Part shown: positions 17,790-24,452 of the stretch, piece after piece
Numbering within the stretch: the first letter of the stretch is position 1
How the letters are laid out: each line of letters starts with the position of its first letter
Assembly: GCF_009696615.1 (NCBI RefSeq)
Contig: NZ_VULO01000011.1
Coordinates: forward strand, 62,001 to 126,000
Length of the DNA: 64,000 nt
From: Scrofimicrobium canadense
GTDB taxonomy: Bacteria > Actinomycetota > Actinomycetes > Actinomycetales > Actinomycetaceae
Direction: 5' to 3'
The notes under the pieces: generated by a model
The model's input: only the letters and a program-made list of their open reading frames with translations
What the model was told of the DNA's origin: nothing
The model's database searches: none
Program-made: the position numbers and the translations under genes

Positions 17790-17857
17790 GCAAACGTATG
17801 CGGCCTATAAAATAAGCCAATTGATAGGATTTATGTCGTTAGAATGGTAACGTATGC
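17790..17857. promoter_or_regulatory. two LacI-type operators in the divergent promoter region
   Basis: GCAAACGTATGC (17790-17801) is a near-perfect palindrome around ACGT, as LacI-family boxes are around CG. GGTAACGTATGC (17846-17857) repeats its right half exactly (AACGTATGC). The centres are 56 bp apart. They lie between the LacI gene and the eda remnant and probably bind that repressor. Confidence 0.6.
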
Positions 17858-17895
17858 AGAGTATGGAGATAGATTAGGAAGCGCAAGGAGCAGAA

Positions 17896-18033
17896 ATGTC
17901 AGTTCTTGAACAGCTAGGTGCAAAACGTATCGTTCCCGTCGTTGTGCTTGATGATGCGAAAGACGCAGCCCCTCTCGCCGATGCTCTCACTGAAGGAGGC
18001 TTGCCGGTAGCGGAGGTTACTCTTGGCAACTGA
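17896..18033 (+). pseudogene. eda: N-terminal remnant of KDPG aldolase
   Basis: A 45-codon frame with a good ribosome binding site (AAGGAG at 17885-17890) encodes MSVLEQLGAKRIVPVVVLDD and then ALTEGGLPVAEVTL. This is the start of 2-keto-3-deoxy-6-phosphogluconate aldolase up to and including the catalytic-Glu strand EVTL. It then stops with GN and TGA at 18031-18033. About three quarters of the usual enzyme is missing. The TGA overlaps the ATG of the next gene (TGATG). A deletion joined the operon start to the next gene. The peptide cannot be an active aldolase. Confidence 0.8.
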
Positions 18034-18518
18034 TGTTAACCAACCCTGGCGGAGAGCAGAGGCCTCCGGTCATTCCCTGTTTACTATTCGGCGGCAACCA
18101 ACAAAACCAGGCCGCATCCGCGCTGGAATACTACGGCAAGGTATTCTCTCCTTCCCACGCTGGAGGTCTCTATACATATCCAGAAGAAAACGGTTCTGTG
18201 ACTTCAGGTGCTGTGATGTTCTCTGATATCGAGTTAGCGGGGAATTGGTTTGTTCTTATGGATGCCGCGGCAGGAGAAGCTGAGTTCTCTGAAGCTGTCT
18301 CATATGAAATTCGGGTCGGTACCCAAGACGATATTGACTATTTCTGGGAACGCCTATCGGCCGTACCTGAAGCTGCGGTGTGCGGTTGGGTGAAGGACCA
18401 ATTCAACGTGAGCTGGCAGGTTGTTCCAGACTCCATAGAAGATTTGATGCTTAGTCCGGGCGCATGGAAGAAGCTTCAGGCGATGAGCAAAATTGTCATT
18501 GCCGACTTCAGTGACTAA
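18033..18518 (+). CDS. VOC/PhnB-like (glyoxalase-fold) protein
   Basis: The protein shows the PhnB/3-demethylubiquinone-methyltransferase-like VOC pattern: PCLLFGGNQQNQAASALEYY, VMFSDIELAGNWFVLMDA and a C-terminal VSWQVVP with LMLSPGAWKKLQAMSK. Substrate and metal use are unknown. The first dozen residues do not look like the family, and the start codon overlaps the stop of the eda remnant, so a deletion junction has probably replaced the original 5' end and start. If expressed, it would now use the eda promoter, ribosome binding site and LacI control. Confidence 0.8.
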   Translation: MLTNPGGEQRPPVIPCLLFGGNQQNQAASALEYYGKVFSPSHAGGLYTYPEENGSVTSGAVMFSDIELAGNWFVLMDAAAGEAEFSEAVSYEIRVGTQDDIDYFWERLSAVPEAAVCGWVKDQFNVSWQVVPDSIEDLMLSPGAWKKLQAMSKIVIADFSD

Positions 18519-18544
18519 TGGGTTTCTTAGGCCCGTGGTATGGG

Positions 18545-19771
18545 CTATTGCTTGTAGGAAGACAGGAAGTTCCCCAATCGTTCCACAGCCTCTTCAAGAA
18601 CACGTGGTTCGGGAAGAGTGACGATCCGTAAATGGTCTGGGTCCGGCCAGTTGAATCCGGTTCCCTCAACCAAGAGAATATGTTCAGCAACCAGTAGGTC
18701 GTATACCAGTTGTTTGTCGTCATGGATGTCGTACACCTCAGGATCTAGTCGTGGGAAAGCGTAGAGAGCTCCTTGAGGTTTCACGCATGAAACACCAGGT
18801 ATCCTCTCTAGACCTTCCCAGGAGATGTCTCGTTGTCGGTGAAGACGACCAGGAGGAGCCACTAGCTGGCTTATTGACTGGATTCCGGTGAGGGCTGCCA
18901 GTACTGCGTGTTGCGCCGGAACGTTGGCGCATAGTCGAGTCGATGCTAAAAGCTGGACGCCTTCAAGGAACCCGGTCGCGTGCTTCTTGGGTCCTGTAAT
19001 AACTAGCCATCCAGAACGGAAGCCAGCAACTCTGTATGTCTTCGATAATCCGTTAAAGGTGAAGACCAGAAGGTCGGGGGCAAGTGTTGCGATAGACGTG
19101 TGCTGGGCACCGTCGTAGAGTATACGATCGTATATTTCATCAGCGAGAATAAGGAGCGAATGTTCTCTGGCAACCTCCACTATTTGCTCTAAAATCGCTG
19201 GTGAATATACAGCACCTGTAGGATTATTGGGGTTAATAATGACAATGGCTTTAGTCCGCGGAGTAATCTTGGCGCGGATATCTTCTATATCTGGTTGCCA
19301 GTCATTTTCTTCATCGCACCTGTAGTGGACAGAAGTTCCCCCTGCCAGATTGGTCATTGCAGTCCACAGAGGGTAATCAGGCGCGGGGATCAATACCTCA
19401 TCGCCCTCATTAACCAACGCCTGCATCGTCATTGTTATGAGCTCAGATACCCCGTTTCCCAAATAGACATAGTCAGGGGTGATCTTTGGAAAATCGGGGA
19501 TTTGCTCATAGCGACTGATAATAGCGCGCCGAGCTGGCAAAATACCCCGACTGTCGCTGTATCCATGAGAAACGGGGATTGCCTCAATCATGTCGTGGAC
19601 GATCTGATAAGGGGCTTCGAACCCAAATACCGCAGGATTACCGGTATTGAGCTTGAGGATAGTGTGGCCTTCGGACTCAAGGCGGGCAGCTTCTTGCAGG
19701 GCGGCACCTCTGATTTCATAGAGGACATTCTGCAATTTCGTTGACTGACCTAGAGTTCGTAAATGAGACAT
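18545..19771 (-). CDS. class I aminotransferase, AlaA-like (alanine/aspartate type)
   Basis: This 408-residue PLP enzyme has all fold-type I aminotransferase landmarks: NPNNPTGAVY with Asn183, Asp211 and Tyr214 in LADEIYDRILYD, the PLP lysine Lys244 in NGLSKTYRVAGFRSGW, and Arg252. The sequence resembles the AlaA/YfbQ group that makes alanine from pyruvate and glutamate. The start at 19771 is divergent from a DUF1349 gene whose frame is also open there. Substrate range is inferred from similarity. Confidence 0.93.
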   Translation of the reverse strand: MSHLRTLGQSTKLQNVLYEIRGAALQEAARLESEGHTILKLNTGNPAVFGFEAPYQIVHDMIEAIPVSHGYSDSRGILPARRAIISRYEQIPDFPKITPDYVYLGNGVSELITMTMQALVNEGDEVLIPAPDYPLWTAMTNLAGGTSVHYRCDEENDWQPDIEDIRAKITPRTKAIVIINPNNPTGAVYSPAILEQIVEVAREHSLLILADEIYDRILYDGAQHTSIATLAPDLLVFTFNGLSKTYRVAGFRSGWLVITGPKKHATGFLEGVQLLASTRLCANVPAQHAVLAALTGIQSISQLVAPPGRLHRQRDISWEGLERIPGVSCVKPQGALYAFPRLDPEVYDIHDDKQLVYDLLVAEHILLVEGTGFNWPDPDHLRIVTLPEPRVLEEAVERLGNFLSSYKQ

Positions 19772-19818
19772 GTATATACATTACTATGCGCAGCGTCATC
19801 CACTGTACGCTATGCCAC

Positions 19819-20403
19819 ATGGAGAAGCAGAGAATCACCTGGGATGAAGGAACGTGGACACATCAACCCGTGGCGGTTGACCTGAAAGGGGACACAATGG
19901 TCGTTACTGCGCAAGAGGGCAGTGATGCCTGGCGTAACACTTCCTATGGTTTCGTTCATGATACTGAGCATGCCTTGGTCAAGGAGCTGCCCATTGGCGC
20001 AGCTATGGAAGTGACTTTCATGGCATCTTTTGACCAACAATTCGACCAGGCCGGAATTTTTGTGCGCCTGAATGAATACACCTGGGTGAAGGCTGGTGTC
20101 GAATATGCTGATGGGGAATTACAACTAGGGGCAGTTGTCACACACGATAATTCGGATTGGTCAGTGGCACCCGTTCCTGGATGGAGTGACTCCGAGGTGT
20201 GCATTCGGATAAGTCGACATGATGATTGCCTGATCATTCGTGCGCGCAAAGTTGGTGAAGATTTCGCGTTGGTGCGTGTTACTCCCTTTTCGGGCTCTAA
20301 CGGGGTGATGGCAGGGCCATTTACTTGCGCGCCAACCAGAGCAGGTTTGCAGGTGCGTTTCACCCAGTGGTATCTGACAGAGGCTGATAAATCATTACAC
20401 TAG
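19819..20403 (+). CDS. DUF1349-family (concanavalin-like beta-sandwich) protein
   Basis: This 194-residue protein matches DUF1349: WDEGTWTHQP, TDAWR-like SDAWRNTSYGFVHD, then FDQAGIFVRLNEYTWVKAGVEY and a closing GPFTCAPTRAGLQVRF. The family has a carbohydrate-binding-like fold and no settled function. Upstream ATGs at 19786 and the overlapping 19741 frame are alternatives. No start has a good ribosome binding site. Confidence 0.8.
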   Translation: MEKQRITWDEGTWTHQPVAVDLKGDTMVVTAQEGSDAWRNTSYGFVHDTEHALVKELPIGAAMEVTFMASFDQQFDQAGIFVRLNEYTWVKAGVEYADGELQLGAVVTHDNSDWSVAPVPGWSDSEVCIRISRHDDCLIIRARKVGEDFALVRVTPFSGSNGVMAGPFTCAPTRAGLQVRFTQWYLTEADKSLH

Positions 20404-20454
20404 ATGTCGACATGTGGATGAGCCGAAATCCTTAAGTGCTCCTAAGATGAGCCT

Positions 20455-21021
20455 ATGGTAGGTCAAAGCGGGCAAGAACGCCCGGTACAGATAGAGTCAA
20501 TTTCCGGGTCAGGCCGCCTTATCGACATTGGTAGTCGAATGATTCTCCGACTTCCAGAATCGGCGAGCGCGGCTGCTCCATCGCGCGGTCAAGTTGCCAT
20601 TGAGGGTACTGTTGCAGGAAAACCATACGTTGGCATGCTTGAGCCTGATGGCTTGCGGGGCCATTGGATAGACCTTACCGGGATGCCTGAAATTGGTCAG
20701 GAAGAAACTATCGATTTTGACCTACATCGTTGCGCCCAATGGCCTGAACCAACCATCCCCAACGATATGCATGATGCGCTCGAAAGCGAAAAGGCTGCCG
20801 AACAGCAGTGGAATGATATTACTCCCATGGCGCGTTGGGAATGGGTGCGTTGGGTAGGTGCGACGAAAAACCCTGTTACTCGGGCCAAACGGATCGAAGT
20901 GACTATTTCCAAACTTCTGGCAGGTAAAAGACGCCCATGCTGCTTCGATTTATCATCGTGCACTGACCCGGAGCTGTCAAAGGGCGGTAAGCTGTCCCTT
21001 CCACACATTACAGAGTCATAA
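20455..21021 (+). CDS. YdeI/OmpD-associated (DUF1905 plus OmdA) protein
   Basis: The N-terminal half fits a DUF1905 beta domain and the C-terminal half carries the OmdA signature (WEWVRWVGATKNPVTRAKRIEVTISKLLAGKRRPCC). The biochemical role is unknown; some relatives affect bacteriocin or polymyxin tolerance. The last codons (HITES and TAA) fall within a sequence matching the terminal repeat of the cassette at 59617, so the natural C-terminus may have been replaced. Confidence 0.8.
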   Translation: MVGQSGQERPVQIESISGSGRLIDIGSRMILRLPESASAAAPSRGQVAIEGTVAGKPYVGMLEPDGLRGHWIDLTGMPEIGQEETIDFDLHRCAQWPEPTIPNDMHDALESEKAAEQQWNDITPMARWEWVRWVGATKNPVTRAKRIEVTISKLLAGKRRPCCFDLSSCTDPELSKGGKLSLPHITES

Positions 21022-21076
21022 AACAGAACTAAGTACGATAACTTCTGGGGGGATTTGAGGTTTTGGTGCGGGGTTT
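21006..21076 (+). repeat. diverged solo copy of the 59617 cassette terminal repeat
   Basis: CATTACAGAGTCATAAAACA at 21006-21025 aligns with the left terminal repeat of the cassette from 59620. About 24 of the first 30 bases match, and both end in GGGGTTT after 70 or 71 bases. The middle is poorly conserved. No opposite-orientation partner was found nearby. Confidence 0.5.
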
Positions 21077-21157
21077 TCATCGAGGCTTACCAGTGCCTTC
21101 TCTCTGATTACACGATGCTAGAGGATATGCGCAGAGACTTCGGACTATCCTAGAAAG

Positions 21158-21649
21158 ATGCCTGAGACTATCACCAGACCCGCAGTTCCAGAGGACGTTC
21201 CGGAAATTCTTGAGATGATCCATCTGCTAGCAGATTACGAAAGAGAGCCTGACGCAGTCAAGGCTACGGAAAAGGGCCTTTGTGAGCACCTATTTGGAGA
21301 GACTCCTGCCGTATTTGCGACGGTAATTCCTTCAGGTGTTACTGGACGCCGACTGGACGGGATGGCGTTGTGGTTCCTCAACTTTTCTACATGGGAAGGA
21401 ACACACGGCATCTATTTAGAGGACCTCTATGTGCGCGAGGATAGACGGGGTGAGGGAATGGGACGGTTGCTGATATCTACGCTGGCACAAATCTGTGTGG
21501 AACGTGACTATCCGCGCCTGGAATGGTCAGTCCTCAAGTGGAATGAACCGAGTATTGCCGTGTACCGGAAACTTGGAGCTAGACCGCAAGAGGAATGGGA
21601 CACCTATCGCTTGACTGGTTCTGCGCTGCAGGCTTTGGGACGCTCGTGA
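21158..21649 (+). CDS. GNAT acetyltransferase, diamine-acetyltransferase-like
   Basis: This 163-residue protein has the GNAT acetyl-CoA loop DRRGEGMGRLLI after LEDLYVRE and the spermidine/spermine acetyltransferase-like start (RPAVPEDVPEILEMIHLLADYER). The C-terminal LEWSVLKWNEPSIAVYRKLGA motif is characteristic of that subgroup. Substrates are likely small amines or thialysine, by similarity only. It is a single gene. Confidence 0.88.
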   Translation: MPETITRPAVPEDVPEILEMIHLLADYEREPDAVKATEKGLCEHLFGETPAVFATVIPSGVTGRRLDGMALWFLNFSTWEGTHGIYLEDLYVREDRRGEGMGRLLISTLAQICVERDYPRLEWSVLKWNEPSIAVYRKLGARPQEEWDTYRLTGSALQALGRS

Positions 21650-21762
21650 TGTATAAGCACCCATCTGGGCCGCAGACATCACCGGACTCTTGGCCCGGCA
21701 ATGATATAAGAGGCGTAACCAAAGGTACCTGAGACTTGTGGGGTGGGTGGTTTTCAGTCTTG

Positions 21763-22422
21763 TCAGTTTTGTTCATCGTAAACCTGCTCTAGAGCTTGGG
21801 AAAAAACTTCAACAGGCTGGGCTCCTGAGATCCCGTATTTCCCGGCAAGGACGAAAAACGGCACTCCGGTGATACCCAGGGCTTGCGCCTGCTGTTCATC
21901 GTTCGTTACCGCTGCGGAAAACTCTCCAGCCTCTAGGGACTGCCGGACACTGTGGCCGTCAAGTCCGCATTCCTCAGCAATGGAAACCAGCTCTTCTAAG
22001 GAAGCAACGTTCCTGGACTCGGTGAAGTATGCGCGCAGTAGAGCCTCCTTCACCAAGTTTTGCTTTCCTTCTTTGAGTGCATAGTGCAACAGTTCATGTG
22101 CTTTACGAGTATTGACTTGTTTGGCTTCAGCCAGGTGGTATTCAAGCCCCTCTTGCAGTGCTAGTGCTGTCACATTGTCAAACATGTCGAGGACTTGCTG
22201 TTCGCTCAGCCCCTTACGGCTAACTAGATAGTCCAAGGGGGAACCAACAAAGTTAGGAGGGGTGTCGGGCGAAAGCTCAAAAGAATGGAAAACAATTCTC
22301 ACGTCAACTTGTGGATGGGAACTATAAAAAGCATCTAAGGCAGTCTCAAAACGTCTTTTGCCGATATAGCACCAAGGACATTGGACGTCTGACCATATAT
22401 CGATTGTCAGCGGATTTGTCAC
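21763..22422 (-). CDS. DsbA-family oxidoreductase, FrnE-like
   Basis: This 219-residue protein has a thioredoxin fold with an inserted helical domain. The active site is Cys15-Pro-Trp-Cys18, and the cis-proline loop is GITGVPFFVLAGKYGISGAQ near 185-205. It has no signal peptide, as is usual for the FrnE group, so it probably acts in the cytoplasm on thiols. It is divergent from the ClgR/PopR-type gene. Confidence 0.93.
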   Translation of the reverse strand: MTNPLTIDIWSDVQCPWCYIGKRRFETALDAFYSSHPQVDVRIVFHSFELSPDTPPNFVGSPLDYLVSRKGLSEQQVLDMFDNVTALALQEGLEYHLAEAKQVNTRKAHELLHYALKEGKQNLVKEALLRAYFTESRNVASLEELVSIAEECGLDGHSVRQSLEAGEFSAAVTNDEQQAQALGITGVPFFVLAGKYGISGAQPVEVFSQALEQVYDEQN

Positions 22423-22487
22423 GGACAGGTCCTGCTTCCTTTAGCGCATATTGCTGAGTTTTGTTTAGGTAGCGTATCGGTAGCTAA

Positions 22488-22499
22488 CGCTAAGTGCGA
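22488..22499. promoter_or_regulatory. candidate ClgR-type operator
   Basis: CGCTAAGTGCGA fits the CGCC/T-N4/5-GCGA consensus recalled for actinobacterial ClgR. It lies about 70 bp before the regulator gene, in the region shared with the DsbA gene, and would allow autoregulation. A second inverted pair, GCGAT/ATCGC, overlaps just downstream (22496-22513). Confidence 0.5.
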
Positions 22500-22569
22500 T
22501 AGCAGCAGATCGCTTCTGCTAAGGGCAGAGTGGCACGCGCATGCATGTATCACTCGGTAGCATGCCTAT

Positions 22570-22899
22570 ATGACTTCCACAGCGAGAAGTAAGCACCTTC
22601 CCCAGACCATCTCGCCGTTGTGGCGAGAACTATTGGGTCACGAAATTCGGCGGCGGCGTCATATGCGCGGAGACCGGCTGGTAGATACTGCGCGGCGCGC
22701 CGATATCTCTGCCCAATATTTGTCCGAGGTGGAACGAGGAATTAAGGATCCCTCTAGTGAGATTATCGAGGCTATCGCAGGTGCCTTGGGTATGACGGTT
22801 CTTGACTTGTGCCAGGCAACTATCGAACACTGGCCTGTTTCGGCCTCGAGTATTTCGGGTGTGCCGTCTGTGTCCTCTGCTTTGATGCTAGCGGCGTAG
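22570..22899 (+). CDS. XRE-family Clp regulator, ClgR/PopR-like
   Basis: This 109-residue protein has one helix-turn-helix (about 22-78: LLGHEIRRRRHMRGDRLVDTARRADISAQYLSEVERGIKDPSSEIIE). This is the ClgR/PopR pattern, in which the regulator activates clp genes and is itself degraded by ClpP. The protein ends in LAA, an SsrA-like tail that fits such turnover. It converges on a two-gene clpP operon, the context of PopR in Streptomyces. Which of the two paralogues it represents cannot be decided here. Confidence 0.85.
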   Translation: MTSTARSKHLPQTISPLWRELLGHEIRRRRHMRGDRLVDTARRADISAQYLSEVERGIKDPSSEIIEAIAGALGMTVLDLCQATIEHWPVSASSISGVPSVSSALMLAA

Positions 22900-22906
22900 C
22901 AACTTG

Positions 22907-23497
22907 TCAGCGCATCGTTAGTACTCTATCGACGATTCCATAGGTGCACGCATCTTCAGCGGTGAATACATGGTCAAGGTTCGAGTCAGCTTGGATGCGT
23001 TCGATGGGCTGACCAGTATGGCGCGATAGTGCGGTTTCCAAGTCAGAACGAACACGAACCATTTCGTCGGCGTGCAAAATCAATTCTGGAATCGTCCCGC
23101 GTTGGCCTTGAGATATTGGTTGAGCTAGGACGATTCGTGAGTGGCTTAAAGCTGCGCGGCGCCCATATTCGCCAGCGGCAAGTAAAATGGCGGCAACCCC
23201 TGCAGCTTGACCGATGCAGGTAGTACCAACTGGACATCGGATGTATTGTATGGTGTCGTAGACCGCGAGCATGGATGAAGGGTCACCGCCGGGGCTATTG
23301 ATATAGAGCTGAACTAGGTCTTCTGGATTAGCTGACTCTAAGTAGAGCAGTTGAGCAATGAGGGTCCCCGCAACTCCTTCATCTATGGGAGTACCTAGGT
23401 AGATGATGCGTTCGGTCAGTAGATGCGAAAAGACATCCATGATCCGTTCGCCTCGGGGATTGTGTGAGATAACGTTCGGTATTGTGTAAGAGCTCAT
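22907..23497 (-). CDS. ClpP2-like subunit with two catalytic residues missing
   Basis: The fold and length (196 residues) are those of ClpP2-type peptidase subunits (LTERIIYLG, INSPGG, TERM-like helix, TAEDACTYGIVD). In the nucleophile motif GQAASxxA the serine is Gly100 (GQAAGVAA), and in the MIHQP motif the histidine is Ala125 (IVLAQP). Asp175 remains. The protein should be unable to hydrolyse peptides and probably acts as a structural or regulatory partner of the intact ClpP encoded just upstream. ATGA overlap with that gene shows translational coupling. Frame, length and fold motifs are intact, so this is not simple decay. Confidence 0.9.
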   Translation of the reverse strand: MSSYTIPNVISHNPRGERIMDVFSHLLTERIIYLGTPIDEGVAGTLIAQLLYLESANPEDLVQLYINSPGGDPSSMLAVYDTIQYIRCPVGTTCIGQAAGVAAILLAAGEYGRRAALSHSRIVLAQPISQGQRGTIPELILHADEMVRVRSDLETALSRHTGQPIERIQADSNLDHVFTAEDACTYGIVDRVLTMR

Positions 23498-24126
23498 TGT
23501 TGTCCTCCTCTTGAGTTGCTTGGTGTGGTAAATCCAGCGCTGCGTATGGCTTGCGGAATAATCTGTTGGTAGTCATCAACTATCGAATCGATAAGTCCGT
23601 AGGCCACTGCCTCGGAAGCGGTATACCAGTGATCGTGGAGTGAATCATGGAATATTTGTTCATACGATTGACCGGTATCGGAGGCTGTGATCCGCAAAAC
23701 TGTTTCTCGGGTGTGCTTGAGATGAGCTCCTTGAACTTCGACGTCGATTGTCGACCCACCGATGCCAGCTGATCCCTGATGCATAAGAATGCGAGCATGG
23801 GGGAGAGCCATGCGCATTCCCGGTGTCCCCGCAGTGAGAATGAACTGTCCGGCACTGCAAGCTATTCCGAGTGCCACCGTAGCGACGTCGCAGGGGATAA
23901 TCCTCATCACATCGCGGATCGCTAACATGGCGGGAACTGAACCCCCCGGTGAATGAATCCACAGAGATATGGTCGTAGACGGATCTTCAGAAGCCAGACT
24001 GAGCAGTTGAGAGGTGAGTAGAACTCCGTTGTCATCGGTCAGTTCACCATCAAGAACTAGAATGCGCTGTTCGTAGAGTAGATTGCGAGTGTGAGGGGAA
24101 AACTGGGGGAGTGCGGGATCTGTCAT
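23494..24126 (-). CDS. ClpP1-like catalytic subunit of ATP-dependent protease
   Basis: This ClpP-family serine protease of 210 residues has an intact triad: Ser91 (GIACSAGQF), His116 (LMHQG) and Asp165 (LHDHWYTA). The usual MHQP reads MHQG. It probably forms mixed rings with the catalytically defective subunit encoded next. Neither clpX nor tig is adjacent, so this is likely a secondary clpP pair rather than the housekeeping one. The C-terminal tail (SNSRGGQQ) is polar. It is the first gene of the two-gene operon. Confidence 0.93.
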   Translation of the reverse strand: MTDPALPQFSPHTRNLLYEQRILVLDGELTDDNGVLLTSQLLSLASEDPSTTISLWIHSPGGSVPAMLAIRDVMRIIPCDVATVALGIACSAGQFILTAGTPGMRMALPHARILMHQGSAGIGGSTIDVEVQGAHLKHTRETVLRITASDTGQSYEQIFHDSLHDHWYTASEAVAYGLIDSIVDDYQQIIPQAIRSAGFTTPSNSRGGQQ

Positions 24127-24199
24127 GTTCCCAGTATTGGGGGATAAACGAATATATGACGTGCTGCGCTGCTAATGGCGGATCTGCTGTGGACATAGC

Positions 24200-24240
24200 A
24201 AAGGGGTGGGTAGGGACCGCAGCCCTTACCCACCCCTTTT
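24200..24240. terminator. bidirectional terminator between ybdD and the clpP promoter region
   Basis: AAAGGGGTGGGTAGGG (24200-24215) pairs with CCCTTACCCACCCCTTT (24223-24239) with one bulged base. The ends carry A and T runs. Confidence 0.8.
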
Positions 24241-24251
24241 GTAGTTACTAT

Positions 24252-24452
24252 TTAGCAGCAGCCACTTTGTACGTTGTCCTCGTTGAAGTCATCTCTGGAT
24301 CTCCAGAACTCTTTCTCTGTCATGGGTGGATGGTCCGGGTGGACCATTTCATGACGTCGCACGTAATTCTCATAGGCTGAGTCGCCCATGAGGTTGCGAG
24401 AAAACCAACGGAGACTGCGCCAAGCAGTCGCTAGCGAACTAATGACTCCCAT
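24252..24452 (-). CDS. YbdD/YjiX-family small protein (CstA partner)
   Basis: This 66-residue protein has the DUF466/YbdD pattern (GDSAYENYVRRHEMVHPDHPPMTEKEFWR) and a CC C-terminus. Such proteins are encoded right after cstA-type transporter genes and are needed for transport in E. coli BtsT/YjiX and CstA/YbdD. Its start overlaps the cstA stop by 14 bp. Confidence 0.92.
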   Translation of the reverse strand: MGVISSLATAWRSLRWFSRNLMGDSAYENYVRRHEMVHPDHPPMTEKEFWRSRDDFNEDNVQSGCC

